Source of the DNA: Planctomycetota bacterium
GTDB lineage: Bacteria; Planctomycetota; Brocadiia; Brocadiales; Brocadiaceae
Reading direction: 5' to 3'
Length of the DNA: 35,262 nt
Assembly (NCBI GenBank): GCA_016188675.1
Contig: JACPHJ010000133.1
Location: forward strand, 1,775 to 37,036
Shown: positions 7,985 through 18,691 of the stretch, one piece after another
Layout: each line of letters opens with the position of its first letter
Numbering within the stretch: position 1 is the first letter of the stretch
The notes under the pieces: model-generated
The model's database searches: none
What the model was told of the DNA's origin: nothing
What the model saw: only the letters and a program-made list of their open reading frames with translations
Made by a program: the position numbers and the translations under genes

Positions 7985-9202
7985 TTAAATATCTTCACCT
8001 TCTTTTGGTTTGTATCCTTCTTCCGCAGAAGAACGTTCCTCTTTAGCACCTTCTGTTGGTGAAGAAAGTTTCCCGGTTTCTTTCTTTGATATTTCTGCCT
8101 TTTCTTCCAGATACACATCAGTTATTTCAGTGCTATCAATTTCTTTTCTTAACAGAAAATATATGATTGTCTTCGCTGAAAGCAGGTAGGTCGTTACAAA
8201 CGTCCATACAGCCAGTTTAACCAATCCAACATAAAGGATTAACATACCCGCCAGGAATTTCAGTGACCAGCGATCTAGAGAAACTGCCGTAGTTTTTATC
8301 TCAGCGGAAGGCGTACTGCAAAATCCGAGGCAGACAATGTCACATTTTTGTAATATAAAAGACTGAACCGCCGTAAACTTCTGCCCCATACCCAAACCCA
8401 CCGTACAAAAGGACAGGCGCATCATCAGCCACGCCACAAATGCAATAATTATCAGGCAGATCAGTCCATACAATGTATTTACAATACAGTACCAGATAAA
8501 TTGTTTGGGCCGCGAGAGTACGTAGCTATATGCCCGGCTCATCGCATCAAAGGCATCCGATCCTTCTGTACTGATTGTGGGAAACATTAAACACAATCCC
8601 AATGCGCCAATCACACCAACAAAGACCATGAGAAACCCGGAAAGTATGGCAAGAGGAAAACCCAATGCCACCGCTATTTCACCAAGCACAGGAATTCGCC
8701 CGATCATACCGCCTACCACGTTGCACAAGGCAAAGAATAGGACGCCAATTACCGGCACCAGAGGTGACCAGAAATAAGACCAGAACTTTTTCCTGGCAAA
8801 TTTCAGGGCATCCGCCAGACTTACGCTTTCGTCTCTTGCGTAATCCAGCGAGGCGACTCGTGTAATTGCCCCAGCCACAAATGACCAGATGACCAACAGT
8901 CCGAAAACAAGCACCGACAGAACTACGAATTCCCCGAAATCCAGGGGCATAATCGCCAGCAGCGCATTTTTTATGGCGAGAGGTATGCCTTCCCTGGCCG
9001 AATATAAGACAAGTTTTATAAAGGCATAAGGATTGGTACTGACCAACTTTAGCGCCGAGAAAAACGCGACTGCAACCACGCACCAAATCAAACTCGCCAA
9101 AAGGCCAACGTATCCAAGAAACATCTTCTTGGGGTCAAATGCCATCTTAAAGGCGCGAAAAATATCGCGCCAGTCGTGTACGACGGTTTTTGTCTCACTC
9201 AT
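7985..9202 (-). CDS. Conserved polytopic membrane protein of unknown function
   Basis: The 405-residue protein has about six hydrophobic segments, for example SLIWCVVAVAFFSAL, FVVLSVLVFGLLVIWSFVAG, LVPVIGVLFFALCNVVGG, LAILSGFLMVFVGVIGALGL, and LIIIAFVAWLMM. It ends in a highly charged, probably disordered tail rich in Glu and Lys (from about residue 355). I do not recognise a named family; the pattern recalls uncharacterised planctomycete membrane proteins. Its start overlaps the end of the YacG gene by 8 nt, and the FmdB-like gene precedes that, so the three form a tight operon and are probably co-expressed. No catalytic motif is visible. Confidence 0.7.
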   Translation of the reverse strand: MSETKTVVHDWRDIFRAFKMAFDPKKMFLGYVGLLASLIWCVVAVAFFSALKLVSTNPYAFIKLVLYSAREGIPLAIKNALLAIMPLDFGEFVVLSVLVFGLLVIWSFVAGAITRVASLDYARDESVSLADALKFARKKFWSYFWSPLVPVIGVLFFALCNVVGGMIGRIPVLGEIAVALGFPLAILSGFLMVFVGVIGALGLCLMFPTISTEGSDAFDAMSRAYSYVLSRPKQFIWYCIVNTLYGLICLIIIAFVAWLMMRLSFCTVGLGMGQKFTAVQSFILQKCDIVCLGFCSTPSAEIKTTAVSLDRWSLKFLAGMLILYVGLVKLAVWTFVTTYLLSAKTIIYFLLRKEIDSTEITDVYLEEKAEISKKETGKLSSPTEGAKEERSSAEEGYKPKEGEDI

Positions 9203-9395
9203 TTTCCCCTCCTTTTTTTTCTATCCGATTCAATGCTTCAGGAGTCATTGGTTCCTCAATACGATGTTTTTCATCCAGCCATGCTCCGAGATCGATAAGC
9301 TTGCACCGCTCACTGCAAAAAGGGAAGCTTGGCAATTCTTTTATATTCTGATAGACAAACTCCTTTTTACAATTTGGGCAGTTTATTTTTGGCAT
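9195..9395 (-). CDS. yacG: YacG-type zinc-ribbon protein (DNA gyrase inhibitor family)
   Basis: This is a 66-residue protein with four zinc-binding cysteines at 6, 9, 27 and 31 (NCPNCKKEF and FPFCSERCKLIDLGAWL). The SERCKLIDLGAWL stretch is diagnostic of YacG, which in E. coli binds GyrB and blocks DNA binding by gyrase. The length is normal. It overlaps the membrane protein gene downstream by 8 nt and lies 7 nt after the FmdB-like gene, so all three are likely read as one message. Whether it acts on gyrase here is inferred from the family. Confidence 0.85.
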   Translation of the reverse strand: MPKINCPNCKKEFVYQNIKELPSFPFCSERCKLIDLGAWLDEKHRIEEPMTPEALNRIEKKGGENE

Positions 9396-9402
9396 GTTTC
9401 TT

Positions 9403-9660
9403 TTATTTTTTATCTGCGGCTTTTGTATCGGGTTTTACAGATTCAGTTTCCTTTTTGGCTTTTGACTTATATTCCTCACTCCGGTAATCTGTCTGATAGA
9501 AGCCAGAACCTTTAAAAATAATAGCGCCGCCGCATCCAATCACCCTCTGGACTTTCAATTTCCCGCAGGAGGGGCACTTTTTTACCGGCTTTTCCGTAAT
9601 GTGTTGAAACAACTCAAACGAATGGTCACAGGCATTGCATTTATAATCGTATGTTGGCAT
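9403..9660 (-). CDS. FmdB-family zinc-ribbon protein
   Basis: The 85-residue protein begins MPTYDYKCNACDHSFELFQ, the signature of the FmdB/putative regulatory zinc-ribbon family. A zinc site is formed by C8, C11, C29 and C32, and the middle contains IIFKGSGFYQTDY, also conserved in the family. The lysine-rich tail looks disordered. Members have been linked to amidase/formamidase regulation and to stress, but their true role is unclear. It starts the small operon that continues with yacG and the membrane protein, 87 bp downstream of dnaJ. Confidence 0.85.
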   Translation of the reverse strand: MPTYDYKCNACDHSFELFQHITEKPVKKCPSCGKLKVQRVIGCGGAIIFKGSGFYQTDYRSEEYKSKAKKETESVKPDTKAADKK

Positions 9661-9746
9661 ATTGCTTTCTCAGTTATTAAATATAACAAACTGAGTTTAC
9701 CTCCTTCTCTAATAAAACACCGTTCCATTTTTAAATAAAATTTCAT

Positions 9747-10865
9747 TTAAAAAATACTCTTCATTTTCTCAAAAAATTTCTTCTGCCGCGGAGAAACATT
9801 TTTTTTCTCCAATTCCGCAAACTCCCGGAGCAATTCTTCCTGCCTGGATGTCATCTTCGCGGGAACTTCGGCAATCACCTGCACAAGGAGATTGCCCTTC
9901 CCGTATCCGTGTATGTTAGGAAATCCTTCACCGCGAATCGGAACGACTTCGCTGTGCTGCGTCCCCTTAGGTATCTTCACCTGAATCACGCTGCCCGTAA
10001 GCGTAGGCACTTCAATGGTACAACCCAGGGCTGCCTGTGCAAAAGTAATCGGGACATCACAAAGAACATCATTCCCATGTCTTTTAAAGATCGGATGAGG
10101 AGTAACATGGATATCGCAATACAAATCTCCAGGAACTGCTCCATCTTCACCGGGCTCCCCCTGGCCTGTCAACCTCAACCGTGTTCCATCCTCAACACCG
10201 GCTGGAATTTGAATAGAAATGATTGATTTTTTTGGATAGCGGCCAGTGCCTCCGCATTTTGCGCACGGCGACTCTACAATCTTGCCTTTGCCGTGACATT
10301 TAGGGCACGTCGTGCGGAGAGTAAAGAATCCCTGTGACTGCTGAACCTCCCCTCTGCCTTTACAATATGGACAGTTTACGGGAGAAGTACCCTCCCGTGC
10401 GCCGGTTCCACGGCACGTATCACACAGTTCTCTACGGGTCAGTTCAATCTTTTTTTCAACACCCGTAGCCACTTCTTTAAAATCGATCTCGATATCACAT
10501 TTCAGGCTTGCCCCACGGCGTGCCGCCCTGCCACGTCCCCTTCCTCCGCCAAAGAAGTCTTCGAAGATGCTCCCCCCGCCAAAAATATCACCAAAGGCGT
10601 CAAAAATATCTTCCATAGTGGAATATCCAGGGGATTCAGTGCCTCTCAGACCGTCTATTCCATATTGATCGTATCGTCTTTTTTTATCAGGGTCGCTTAG
10701 CACACCATACGCCTCGGCAGCCTTCTTAAATATCTGTTCGGCTTCCTTATTTCCGGGATTTCTATCCGGATGATATTTCATGGCCATCTTGCGATATGAT
10801 TTTTTAATCTCTTCCCCGCTTGCGTTTCTATCAACGCCCAGGACTTGGTAATAATCTTCTTCCAT
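9747..10865 (-). CDS. dnaJ: Chaperone DnaJ (class A Hsp40)
   Basis: The 372-residue protein has all domains of a class A J-protein. The J-domain (1-70) carries the HPD triad at 32-34, needed to stimulate DnaK. A Gly/Phe-rich linker follows. The zinc-binding domain has four repeats ([32 protein letters not shown]), and two beta-sandwich substrate-binding domains complete it. It delivers unfolded proteins to DnaK. DnaK and GrpE are not in this window, so dnaJ is separated from its usual partners here. A good promoter lies about 70 nt upstream at 10938-10967. The start ATG has no strong ribosome binding site. Confidence 0.96.
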   Translation of the reverse strand: MEEDYYQVLGVDRNASGEEIKKSYRKMAMKYHPDRNPGNKEAEQIFKKAAEAYGVLSDPDKKRRYDQYGIDGLRGTESPGYSTMEDIFDAFGDIFGGGSIFEDFFGGGRGRGRAARRGASLKCDIEIDFKEVATGVEKKIELTRRELCDTCRGTGAREGTSPVNCPYCKGRGEVQQSQGFFTLRTTCPKCHGKGKIVESPCAKCGGTGRYPKKSIISIQIPAGVEDGTRLRLTGQGEPGEDGAVPGDLYCDIHVTPHPIFKRHGNDVLCDVPITFAQAALGCTIEVPTLTGSVIQVKIPKGTQHSEVVPIRGEGFPNIHGYGKGNLLVQVIAEVPAKMTSRQEELLREFAELEKKNVSPRQKKFFEKMKSIF

Positions 10866-10937
10866 GTATATCGTCTTTATATTAAGTTATTATTTTATAA
10901 AAAGATACTATTAGTTCGGAATTCTATTAACGCTAAA

Positions 10938-10967
10938 ATTATAGTATATAAAACAGCACAAAATCAA
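10938..10967 (-). promoter_or_regulatory. Sigma-70-type promoter for dnaJ
   Basis: On the minus strand TTGATT (10967-10962) is followed after 18 nt by a perfect TATAAT (10943-10938). Transcription would start near 10930 and give a 5' leader of about 65 nt. No CIRCE-type heat-shock operator is visible. Confidence 0.6.
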
Positions 10968-11040
10968 GGGTGTTTTAAATACACCGCAAATAACAGCAAA
11001 AACTGCCGGTTGTTTTCCGGAAACACATTCATGGGTGCAT

Positions 11041-11073
11041 AAAAGCAAAAAGGCTACTCATCGCAGCCTTTTT
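11041..11073 (-). terminator. Intrinsic terminator of the groEL-groES-groEL operon
   Basis: Read on the minus strand, AAAAAGGCT and AGCCTTTTT (11073-11065 and 11055-11047) form a 9-bp stem with a 9-nt loop. The U-rich 3' arm runs into further T residues. It lies 39 nt after the stop of the last groEL gene. Confidence 0.75.
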
Positions 11074-11111
11074 ACTTTTATTCGTTATGCAAATTTTCAA
11101 CAAATGCCTGA

Positions 11112-12749
<1,638 letters not shown>

Positions 12750-12786
12750 TTAAAATCATCAAAAAACCTTAAGAGTCTGATTAATA

Positions 12787-13071
12787 CTATTCAATCTTGG
12801 CTAAAATGTCGCTTTCCCTCATAACCAGATATTCTTTGCCGTCGACAGTAATCTCGGTTCCGGCGTACTTTCCATAGAGGACTTTGTCCCCTTTTTTTAC
12901 CAGAAGTTCAGCCCTTTTCCCGCTTTCCAGCATTTTCCCATCGCCAACAGCAATAATCTTTCCCTTCATGGGCTTCTCCTTTGCGGTATCAGGCAGTACG
13001 ATTCCACCCTGAGTTTTTTCTTCGGCTTCCATAGGTTCGATAACAACCCTATCATCTAACGGTCTGATCAT
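12787..13071 (-). CDS. groS: Co-chaperonin GroES
   Basis: The 94-residue Hsp10 protein forms the heptameric lid on GroEL. The hallmark start [11 protein letters not shown], the mobile loop ([18 protein letters not shown], about residues 17-34) that contacts GroEL, and the C-terminal [16 protein letters not shown] strand are present. GAGGAGG lies close before its ATG. It sits between two groEL genes (65 bp and 55 bp gaps) rather than before a single groEL as in most bacteria, so one lid probably serves both. Confidence 0.96.
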   Translation of the reverse strand: MIRPLDDRVVIEPMEAEEKTQGGIVLPDTAKEKPMKGKIIAVGDGKMLESGKRAELLVKKGDKVLYGKYAGTEITVDGKEYLVMRESDILAKIE

Positions 13072-13136
13072 TTTGTATTACCTCCTCATGAAAAATAAAC
13101 AATAAAATTCTTACTATCAAAATTTATATTTTTGAA

Positions 13137-14825
13137 TTACATCCCCATACCACCCATTCCGCCCATGCCACCCATACCTCCCATACCACCCATTCCGCCC
13201 ATACCTCCCATGCCGCCACCCATGCCACCCGGCATCTTTCCTTCTCCCTTTTTGGGAATATCGGTAATAATACATTCTGTGGTTAAGAGGATTCCAGCAA
13301 TACTCACGGCATTTTGTAACGCACTCCTGGCTACTTTCGTTGGATCTATAACGCCGGCATCCATCAGATTGCAGTATGCTTCCTTCTCAGCATCATAGCC
13401 GTATGCCTTATCTTTGGATTCTAATATCTTGCGAACAACTACCGATCCCTCCAGTCCTGCATTTTTAAATATTTGTTTTGCAGGAGCGGACAGGGCATTC
13501 TTTACAATATCAACACCCATAGCCTCGTCGCCTTTCAGTTTGAGGTCATTCAAAACCTCTGACGCCCTCAACAGCGCTACACCACCACCTGGCAAAATAC
13601 CTTCTTCAACCGCCGCCCTCGTGGCGTGCAATGCATCTTCAACCCTGGCCTTCTTTTCCTTCATTTCACTTTCCGTAGCAGCTCCGACGAATATCTGGGC
13701 AACCCCTCCGGCAAGTTTCGCAAGCCTTTCCTGTAACTTTTCCCTATCATAATCTGAAGTCGTAGCTTCCATCTCATTGCGGATTTGCTTGATACGTCCG
13801 GCAATGGAATCCGTACTACCTGCGCCCTGAATAATCGTTGTATTATCCGCATCAATTGTCACCTTTTTTGCCCTTCCCAGGTCGCGGATATCAATGCTTT
13901 CCAACTGAATGCCGAGGTCTTTAAATACCGCCTTGCCGTCCGTTAGAATACCAATATCGTCAAGCATTGCCTTTCTGCGGTCGCCATACCCGGGGGCTTT
14001 TATGGCAGCGCAGCTAATTGTGCCTCGTAGTTTATTAACAACGAGCGTGGCTAACGCCTCGCCTTCCACATCCTCTGCAATAACCAGGAGAGGCTTGCCC
14101 GTCTTTGCTATCTTTTCCAGTAACGGAACCAATCCCTTGATGGAAGATATCTTATCCTCATAAATAAAGATATAAGGGTCTTTGAATTCAACTTCCATGG
14201 AATCGGGATTCGTAACAAAATGGGGAGAGAGATACCCACGATCAAATTGCATACCCTCTACTACCTCAACGCTTGTTTCGAGGCTCTTTCCCTCTTCAAC
14301 GGTAATAACGCCGTCTTTCCCGACCTTATCCATTGCATCGGCAATCATTTTTCCAATTTCAGGATCATTGTTCGCCGCAATAGACCCGATGCTTGCAATT
14401 TCCGACTGGTTCTTGATTTTCTTGCTCGTCTCCTTCAGTTTCTCTACAACCTTATCCATGGCCTTGCGCATCCCCCTGTTAAGCGCCATAGGATCCGCAC
14501 CTGACGTCACACACTTTAGACCTTCCAGGAATATAGCCTCAGTAAGAACCGTGGCCGTCGTCGTGCCGTCGCCCGCGACATCGCTCGTCTTGGATGCCGC
14601 CTCCCGCACCAGCTTGGCCCCAGTATTTTCATAAGGGTCTTTCAGTTCAATTTCCTCCGCCACAGACACACCATCTTTTGTTACTGTAGGGCTTCCATAC
14701 CCCTTATCCAATACTGCATTCCTTCCTCTGGGACCCAGAGTAACCTTAACCGCCCTGGCAAGTTTTGTAACGCCTCGGGCAATAGCGGCCCTTGCCTCTT
14801 CATTAAAGGCTAGCTGCTTCGCCAT
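13137..14825 (-). CDS. groL: Chaperonin GroEL with GGM tail, first gene of the cluster
   Basis: The 562-residue Hsp60 protein contains the usual motifs ([41 protein letters not shown]). It is about 15-20 residues longer than E. coli GroEL because of an extended Gly-Gly-Met tail after MPGGMGGG. The flexible tail lines the folding chamber and affects protein folding. GAAAGGAGG lies 6 nt before the ATG, giving very strong initiation. It comes first, followed by groES and the second groEL. The two GroEL proteins differ throughout, so the duplication is old. Confidence 0.95.
   Translation of the reverse strand: MAKQLAFNEEARAAIARGVTKLARAVKVTLGPRGRNAVLDKGYGSPTVTKDGVSVAEEIELKDPYENTGAKLVREAASKTSDVAGDGTTTATVLTEAIFLEGLKCVTSGADPMALNRGMRKAMDKVVEKLKETSKKIKNQSEIASIGSIAANNDPEIGKMIADAMDKVGKDGVITVEEGKSLETSVEVVEGMQFDRGYLSPHFVTNPDSMEVEFKDPYIFIYEDKISSIKGLVPLLEKIAKTGKPLLVIAEDVEGEALATLVVNKLRGTISCAAIKAPGYGDRRKAMLDDIGILTDGKAVFKDLGIQLESIDIRDLGRAKKVTIDADNTTIIQGAGSTDSIAGRIKQIRNEMEATTSDYDREKLQERLAKLAGGVAQIFVGAATESEMKEKKARVEDALHATRAAVEEGILPGGGVALLRASEVLNDLKLKGDEAMGVDIVKNALSAPAKQIFKNAGLEGSVVVRKILESKDKAYGYDAEKEAYCNLMDAGVIDPTKVARSALQNAVSIAGILLTTECIITDIPKKGEGKMPGGMGGGMGGMGGMGGMGGMGGMGGMGGMGM
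13140..13230. repeat. Nine-base repeats encoding the Gly-Gly-Met tail
   Basis: Units of the type CCCATACCA/CCCATTCCG follow one another without a break and encode GGM on the minus strand. Synonymous changes between units show that the repeat is not freshly expanded. Confidence 0.8.
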
Positions 14826-14983
14826 TGAGTACCTCCTTTCAAAACCTATGTTTAACGGAATAACGAAATAAATATAAATATCAGAAAACTATTGATTAGG
14901 AACAACACTAGCAAACATAATGCCGTAACAAATTACCAAGCGCCAATACCCATTAACAGCCCGAAAACAAACACCTTAAGATT

Positions 14984-14989
14984 ATTATA
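14984..14989 (-). promoter_or_regulatory. Candidate -10 box for the chaperonin operon
   Basis: A perfect TATAAT lies on the minus strand about 160 nt before the first groEL. The -35 region is weak (TTTTGA at a spacing of 16). I found no CIRCE inverted repeat (TTAGCACTC/GAGTGCTAA) between 14826 and 15219. Confidence 0.3.
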
Positions 14990-15060
14990 TCTATTAAAAT
15001 TATCATCAAAATATTTATATCCGTATGCCATTGTGACAGCACAAAAATTTTGCCGCAGAC

Positions 15061-15097
15061 AACGCCTGCCATACTGGCAGAAGGCCGGCGTTTTTTT
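15061..15097 (+). terminator. Orphan intrinsic terminator between groEL and birA
   Basis: AACGCC and GGCGTT enclose a second small hairpin (TGCCA-TAC-TGGCA), and a run of seven T follows on the plus strand. No gene ends upstream on this strand, because groEL and birA diverge here. It may end a short RNA or block transcription that enters from behind groEL. Confidence 0.55.
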
Positions 15098-15146
15098 ATT
15101 AAAAAGCATCCTATAGCCCAAAGAAAATTGATTTCTCCTTTTGGTG

Positions 15147-15176
15147 TTGACTTTTAAATTACTTATGACATATATT
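15147..15176 (+). promoter_or_regulatory. Sigma-70-type promoter for birA
   Basis: TTGACT (15147-15152) and TATATT (15171-15176) are 18 nt apart. The predicted start near 15183 lies about 36 nt before the ATG at 15220. It is downstream of the orphan terminator, so birA does not need read-through. Confidence 0.55.
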
Positions 15177-15219
15177 TACACAATAATAATCTATCGCACA
15201 AATTTATCTTTTCAGGCAT

Positions 15220-16173
15220 ATGCCAAAAGCAATAGTAGAAAGCAATCTCCCTAACAGTTTGCATAAACTCCACGGGACAACCAGTCCGCAGAGAGAACTG
15301 CCAGGCCGTATATCAGAATCAGTTGTAATGGTAAAACACCGCACCAACCCTTGTTTACATGACGCACACACATTAAATTCACACAACCGTTTAATTGCAG
15401 AAGAAATCACACGGGAATTAAAAACAAAGATCATTGGAAGTAACGTGATTATTCTGGAGCAGGCAACCTCAACAATGGACACTGCCAAGAAACTTGCACA
15501 TACCAGCTTTAAAAACGGCGCCGTAATCTTCGCAGAAGAGCAAACGAAAGGAAGGGGGCGTTCCGGCCACTCATGGTCTTGCACCAAATACAAGGGATTA
15601 CTTTTTACACTTTTACTAAAACACAGCATGCAACCCGACCACTTGTGTTTATTAACCGGCACCATGGCTGTGTCAATTACAGAAACGATCCGCGAAACTT
15701 TACAACTCGCCGCAGAAATTAAATGGCCTAATGACATCCTGATTGGCGGGAAAAAAGTAGGCGGCGTATTAGTAGAGTTTGAAAAGGGCATTAAAAAACA
15801 ATCAACATTTTTAATTGGTATAGGAATAAATGTAAATTTCACCGAAGATGATTTTCCGGGACAGACCCGCCTGCCGGTAACTTCTCTCGCCATTGAAAAC
15901 AAAGCGCCTATAAACCGTATTTCCCTTGCAAAGGCGCTGCTACAGGATATAGACAAGTGGTATTCAATTTTAAAGAACGAACACTATAGATATATTACTG
16001 ACAGATGGAGGGAATTTTGCATCACTATCGGAGAGAAATTGACCATCACTGATTGCGGAAAGGAATATACAGGCAAGGTCATTGATATATCCAATAACGG
16101 AGGGTTGATGATGAAGTTGGAAAATGGGGAAATAAAGATACTTCGCGGCGAACATGCCACGATCAAATATTAA
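15220..16173 (+). CDS. birA: Biotin-[acetyl-CoA-carboxylase] ligase BirA
   Basis: The enzyme activates biotin with ATP and attaches it to the biotin carrier protein of acetyl-CoA carboxylase. Visible motifs are the biotinyl-AMP loop GRGRSGHSW (111-119), KWPNDILIGGKKVGGVLVE with the catalytic lysine, and GIGINVNF. A small C-terminal SH3-like domain includes the ending LRGEHATIKY. The roughly 57 residues before the catalytic domain show no winged-helix, so this is a monofunctional class I ligase without the repressor function of E. coli BirA. The N-terminal extension is poorly ordered; the ATG at 15220 has only a weak ribosome binding site, and a later ATG (about residue 37) may be the true start. 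Confidence 0.9.
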   Translation: MPKAIVESNLPNSLHKLHGTTSPQRELPGRISESVVMVKHRTNPCLHDAHTLNSHNRLIAEEITRELKTKIIGSNVIILEQATSTMDTAKKLAHTSFKNGAVIFAEEQTKGRGRSGHSWSCTKYKGLLFTLLLKHSMQPDHLCLLTGTMAVSITETIRETLQLAAEIKWPNDILIGGKKVGGVLVEFEKGIKKQSTFLIGIGINVNFTEDDFPGQTRLPVTSLAIENKAPINRISLAKALLQDIDKWYSILKNEHYRYITDRWREFCITIGEKLTITDCGKEYTGKVIDISNNGGLMMKLENGEIKILRGEHATIKY

Positions 16174-16261
16174 GACGTCTTCAAACAATCCGCCACTAAC
16201 AACTCATATCAAAATATTTTTATGATTGAACCTTACCTGGAAATATATTTTAAATCATCCG

Positions 16262-16855
16262 CTACTTTTCCCGCAAGGTTTTCTCGATTGCAAGAATCTT
16301 AGCCTCTATCCTGCTCGTCCGTTTTGAAAGGTCACTATATACAAAATATCCCAAAATAAGCAGAAGCGCCGTATAGGCTACAATAATATACATGGAAAAG
16401 CTGCTTGCGGCGGCAGAGGCAGGAATACGATTTATTTCTGTCTCCATTCTTTTAATGGGCTGTATCGTCCTGGATGCAGGGAACGACGGTTCGACAGAAC
16501 GCCTTGTCTCCTGAATCTCATTTTCGTTACGCTGGACTGATTTTGCCTTCTCAGGAGATGGTTTCTCATACAATCGTCCAATCACAACCCTGGGCTTAGG
16601 GGCTTCAGGGTTACTCGGTATATCACCGCTACCCGGCGATGGCATCACCTTCTTTGACACCAACCGAACCTCACCACTACCGGATGGAATGGGCATTTGC
16701 TGTTTAGGCGCTGACTGGATACCCGGCTGCTGTTCAATCGTTTCGGCATTCCGGCCTGTTGCACTCGCATCATCCGGAGATAATGATTTATTATTTTCCT
16801 TCGTCATTTTCATCCAACGCAAGGGATCGTGTCCAAGCGCACTGTCTTTACCCAT
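16262..16855 (-). CDS. Single-pass membrane protein with disordered N-terminus, downstream of parA
   Basis: The 197-residue protein opens with GKDSALGHDPLRWMK, a short motif that seems meant for binding, followed by about 130 residues rich in Pro, Ser and charged residues. One membrane helix (SMYIIVAYTALLLILGYFVY) lies near the C-terminus, and a short charged helix (SKRTSRIEAKILAIEKTLREK) ends the protein. I chose the ATG at 16855 because GGGAGG lies just before it; a TTG further up overlaps that site. It follows the ParA gene by 41 bp and may anchor or use the ATPase at the membrane. I do not recognise the family; the role is inferred from context. Confidence 0.6.
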   Translation of the reverse strand: MGKDSALGHDPLRWMKMTKENNKSLSPDDASATGRNAETIEQQPGIQSAPKQQMPIPSGSGEVRLVSKKVMPSPGSGDIPSNPEAPKPRVVIGRLYEKPSPEKAKSVQRNENEIQETRRSVEPSFPASRTIQPIKRMETEINRIPASAAASSFSMYIIVAYTALLLILGYFVYSDLSKRTSRIEAKILAIEKTLREK

Positions 16856-16896
16856 ATTTCCTCCCAACAAATTTACGACTTATATTTTTCAATAAA

Positions 16897-17673
16897 TTAA
16901 TATTTCTTGCTATTTTCTTGCTGCACGACTTCTTTTGCAAGTGACATATAATCTTCGGAACCGTGCGAACTCGGCGCATAAGAGACAATCGGCTTACCGT
17001 GGCTCGGTGATTCTGAAAGTTTTACGTTCTTTCTGATAACCGTATTAAATACCTGATCCTCTGCAAAATATTCTTTGACCTTTTCGATAACCTCCTTGCA
17101 AAGACGGGTACGACTTGTATACATGCAAAAAATAATACCCGAAATCTCCAAATTTTTATTTAATCTCTTCCGGACTACTTCATGCGTATCTAACAATTTG
17201 CTCACCCCCTGCAATGCGAAAAATTCAGTCTGCAAGGGGATGAATATTTCATGCACCAATGTCAGGACATTCAGGGTTAACAAACCAAGGGAGGGAGGAC
17301 AATCAATCAGCACATAATCATACAGATCGAGCATGCTCCCCAAATACTCTTTCAATACCGTCTCGCGCCCCACCACACCCACCAGCTCAATTTCTGCCCC
17401 GGAAAGGTCTATATTGGCGGGAATAATGTCAAGACCCTGAATTTTGGTATTTAAAATAACTTTGTCCGGCTTGCAGTCTCCTGTGATGATATTGTATACG
17501 GAATATTTCAGGGTATGAATATCCACACCAAGATGCACACTTAAATTTGCTTGCGGGTCCATATCAATGACCAGCACCTTTTTCCCCAGCATTGCAAGGC
17601 AGGCACCCAGGTTTGCCGTTGTCGTGGTCTTGCCTACTCCTCCCTTCTGGTTCAGTAATGCAATACTTCTCAT
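16897..17673 (-). CDS. ParA/Soj-family ATPase
   Basis: This is a 258-residue P-loop ATPase with the deviant Walker A KGGVGKTT (with signature lysine), the MDPQANLS switch region and Walker B-like VLIDCPPSLGLLTLN. These proteins form ATP-dependent dimers on DNA or membranes and position chromosomes, plasmids or protein complexes. I chose the ATG at 17673, with GGGAGG at a normal distance; an ATG nine bases earlier sits directly on that site. No parB or parS-like site is next to it; the neighbour is a single-pass membrane protein. That makes a role in placing a membrane-linked structure as likely as DNA segregation. It could still be the chromosomal Soj. Confidence 0.88.
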   Translation of the reverse strand: MRSIALLNQKGGVGKTTTTANLGACLAMLGKKVLVIDMDPQANLSVHLGVDIHTLKYSVYNIITGDCKPDKVILNTKIQGLDIIPANIDLSGAEIELVGVVGRETVLKEYLGSMLDLYDYVLIDCPPSLGLLTLNVLTLVHEIFIPLQTEFFALQGVSKLLDTHEVVRKRLNKNLEISGIIFCMYTSRTRLCKEVIEKVKEYFAEDQVFNTVIRKNVKLSESPSHGKPIVSYAPSSHGSEDYMSLAKEVVQQENSKKY

Positions 17674-17817
17674 AATGCACATCCTCCCATTTTATTAAGG
17701 CAGGGCAGTAATCAATATAAATTTAAAACTTACCGTACTGTAAAATACCCAAAAACAAATTGAGTGAATTTTAGCATTTATAATCAAAATTTCAAGCTAT
17801 AAATTTAACAAAACTGA

Positions 17818-18414
17818 CTACTTACTTATATTTTTAGTTTTAAATATCTCCTCAATGGACTGATATTTTTTTGCCATTGTTGCCTCACTTTGCTTCAGGG
17901 TGTAAATACGGGCAAGTACCTTTGACATCAATTCAGTAGCTGAAATCACTTGTTCCCTCGCAATCTTCAGGATTGGCTTGGGAATAAGAGGTGTTTTTTT
18001 TACTGCATCCCACAAAATATGGGCATCAATATTGAACTCTTCGGCAATATCATACACCGTAAACTTCGACCGGGGTGAATTGGAGACTACCGCGCAATGT
18101 GCGCCAATTACGGTATGTTCGTCAAGGAATATAGGTATTGAAAGGAGTGTAAGACCGCCTGGACACATGTCCTCAAATTGCTTTTTATAATGAATGGCGC
18201 TTTTAGACAATTCCCGGCTGTAGCACTGACATAAATCCCTTCGCTCGCTTACAAAACGGAGTGTCTTACAATACGGAGAGGCATTAACCTCATTTACCAC
18301 CTCGCCATCTACATTGTATATAACATCCTGTGAATTCAGAAGGTTCATCAGGTAGATTTGAATATGTGAAACAACTTCTCTCTCGATGTCTATTTTTTGC
18401 CTAACTGGTTCCAT
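17818..18414 (-). CDS. Stand-alone PocR-type ligand-sensing protein
   Basis: The 198-residue protein is a PocR-like domain, a PAS-related sensory fold that usually sits at the N-terminus of kinases and regulators. Conserved cysteines C49, C62, C64 and C84 (YCKTLRF, LCQCYSRELS, EDMCPGGLTLLSIPI) could bind a metal or an Fe-S cluster. Residues 90-150 complete the fold and a C-terminal helix follows. No output domain (kinase, GGDEF or DNA-binding) is attached. It therefore probably acts through a partner protein. It stands alone on the minus strand, between parA and a divergent glycosyltransferase. Confidence 0.7.
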   Translation of the reverse strand: MEPVRQKIDIEREVVSHIQIYLMNLLNSQDVIYNVDGEVVNEVNASPYCKTLRFVSERRDLCQCYSRELSKSAIHYKKQFEDMCPGGLTLLSIPIFLDEHTVIGAHCAVVSNSPRSKFTVYDIAEEFNIDAHILWDAVKKTPLIPKPILKIAREQVISATELMSKVLARIYTLKQSEATMAKKYQSIEEIFKTKNISK

Positions 18415-18691
18415 ATGAAACTAAACAGGTAAAATATTTCCAAGTAGATGGTCACTTGATGGCAGGGCGAGTTAACGCATATATATATACACGAATCAAA
18501 AGAAATTTTCAACTAAACTTGCACAATATTTTTGTCAATTGCAGCGCGAGAGCGTTTCTGATAAACTGTTCATTACTGCTGACAACCGTATTAATCGCAT
18601 TTATTATGGCGCTTTCATGAAAAAAATTGGTTACTATATGATTCGATATTAACATGGCTTTTCAGATCGAAAAACGCTTAAACCTATCATT

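Noticed and set aside
14826..15219. CIRCE heat-shock operator before groEL
   Set aside because: I searched for TTAGCACTC with its matching arm and found none.
15204..15956. 250-codon frame opposite birA
   Set aside because: It is antisense to a clear BirA with all motifs; composition and lack of start signals mark it as a shadow.
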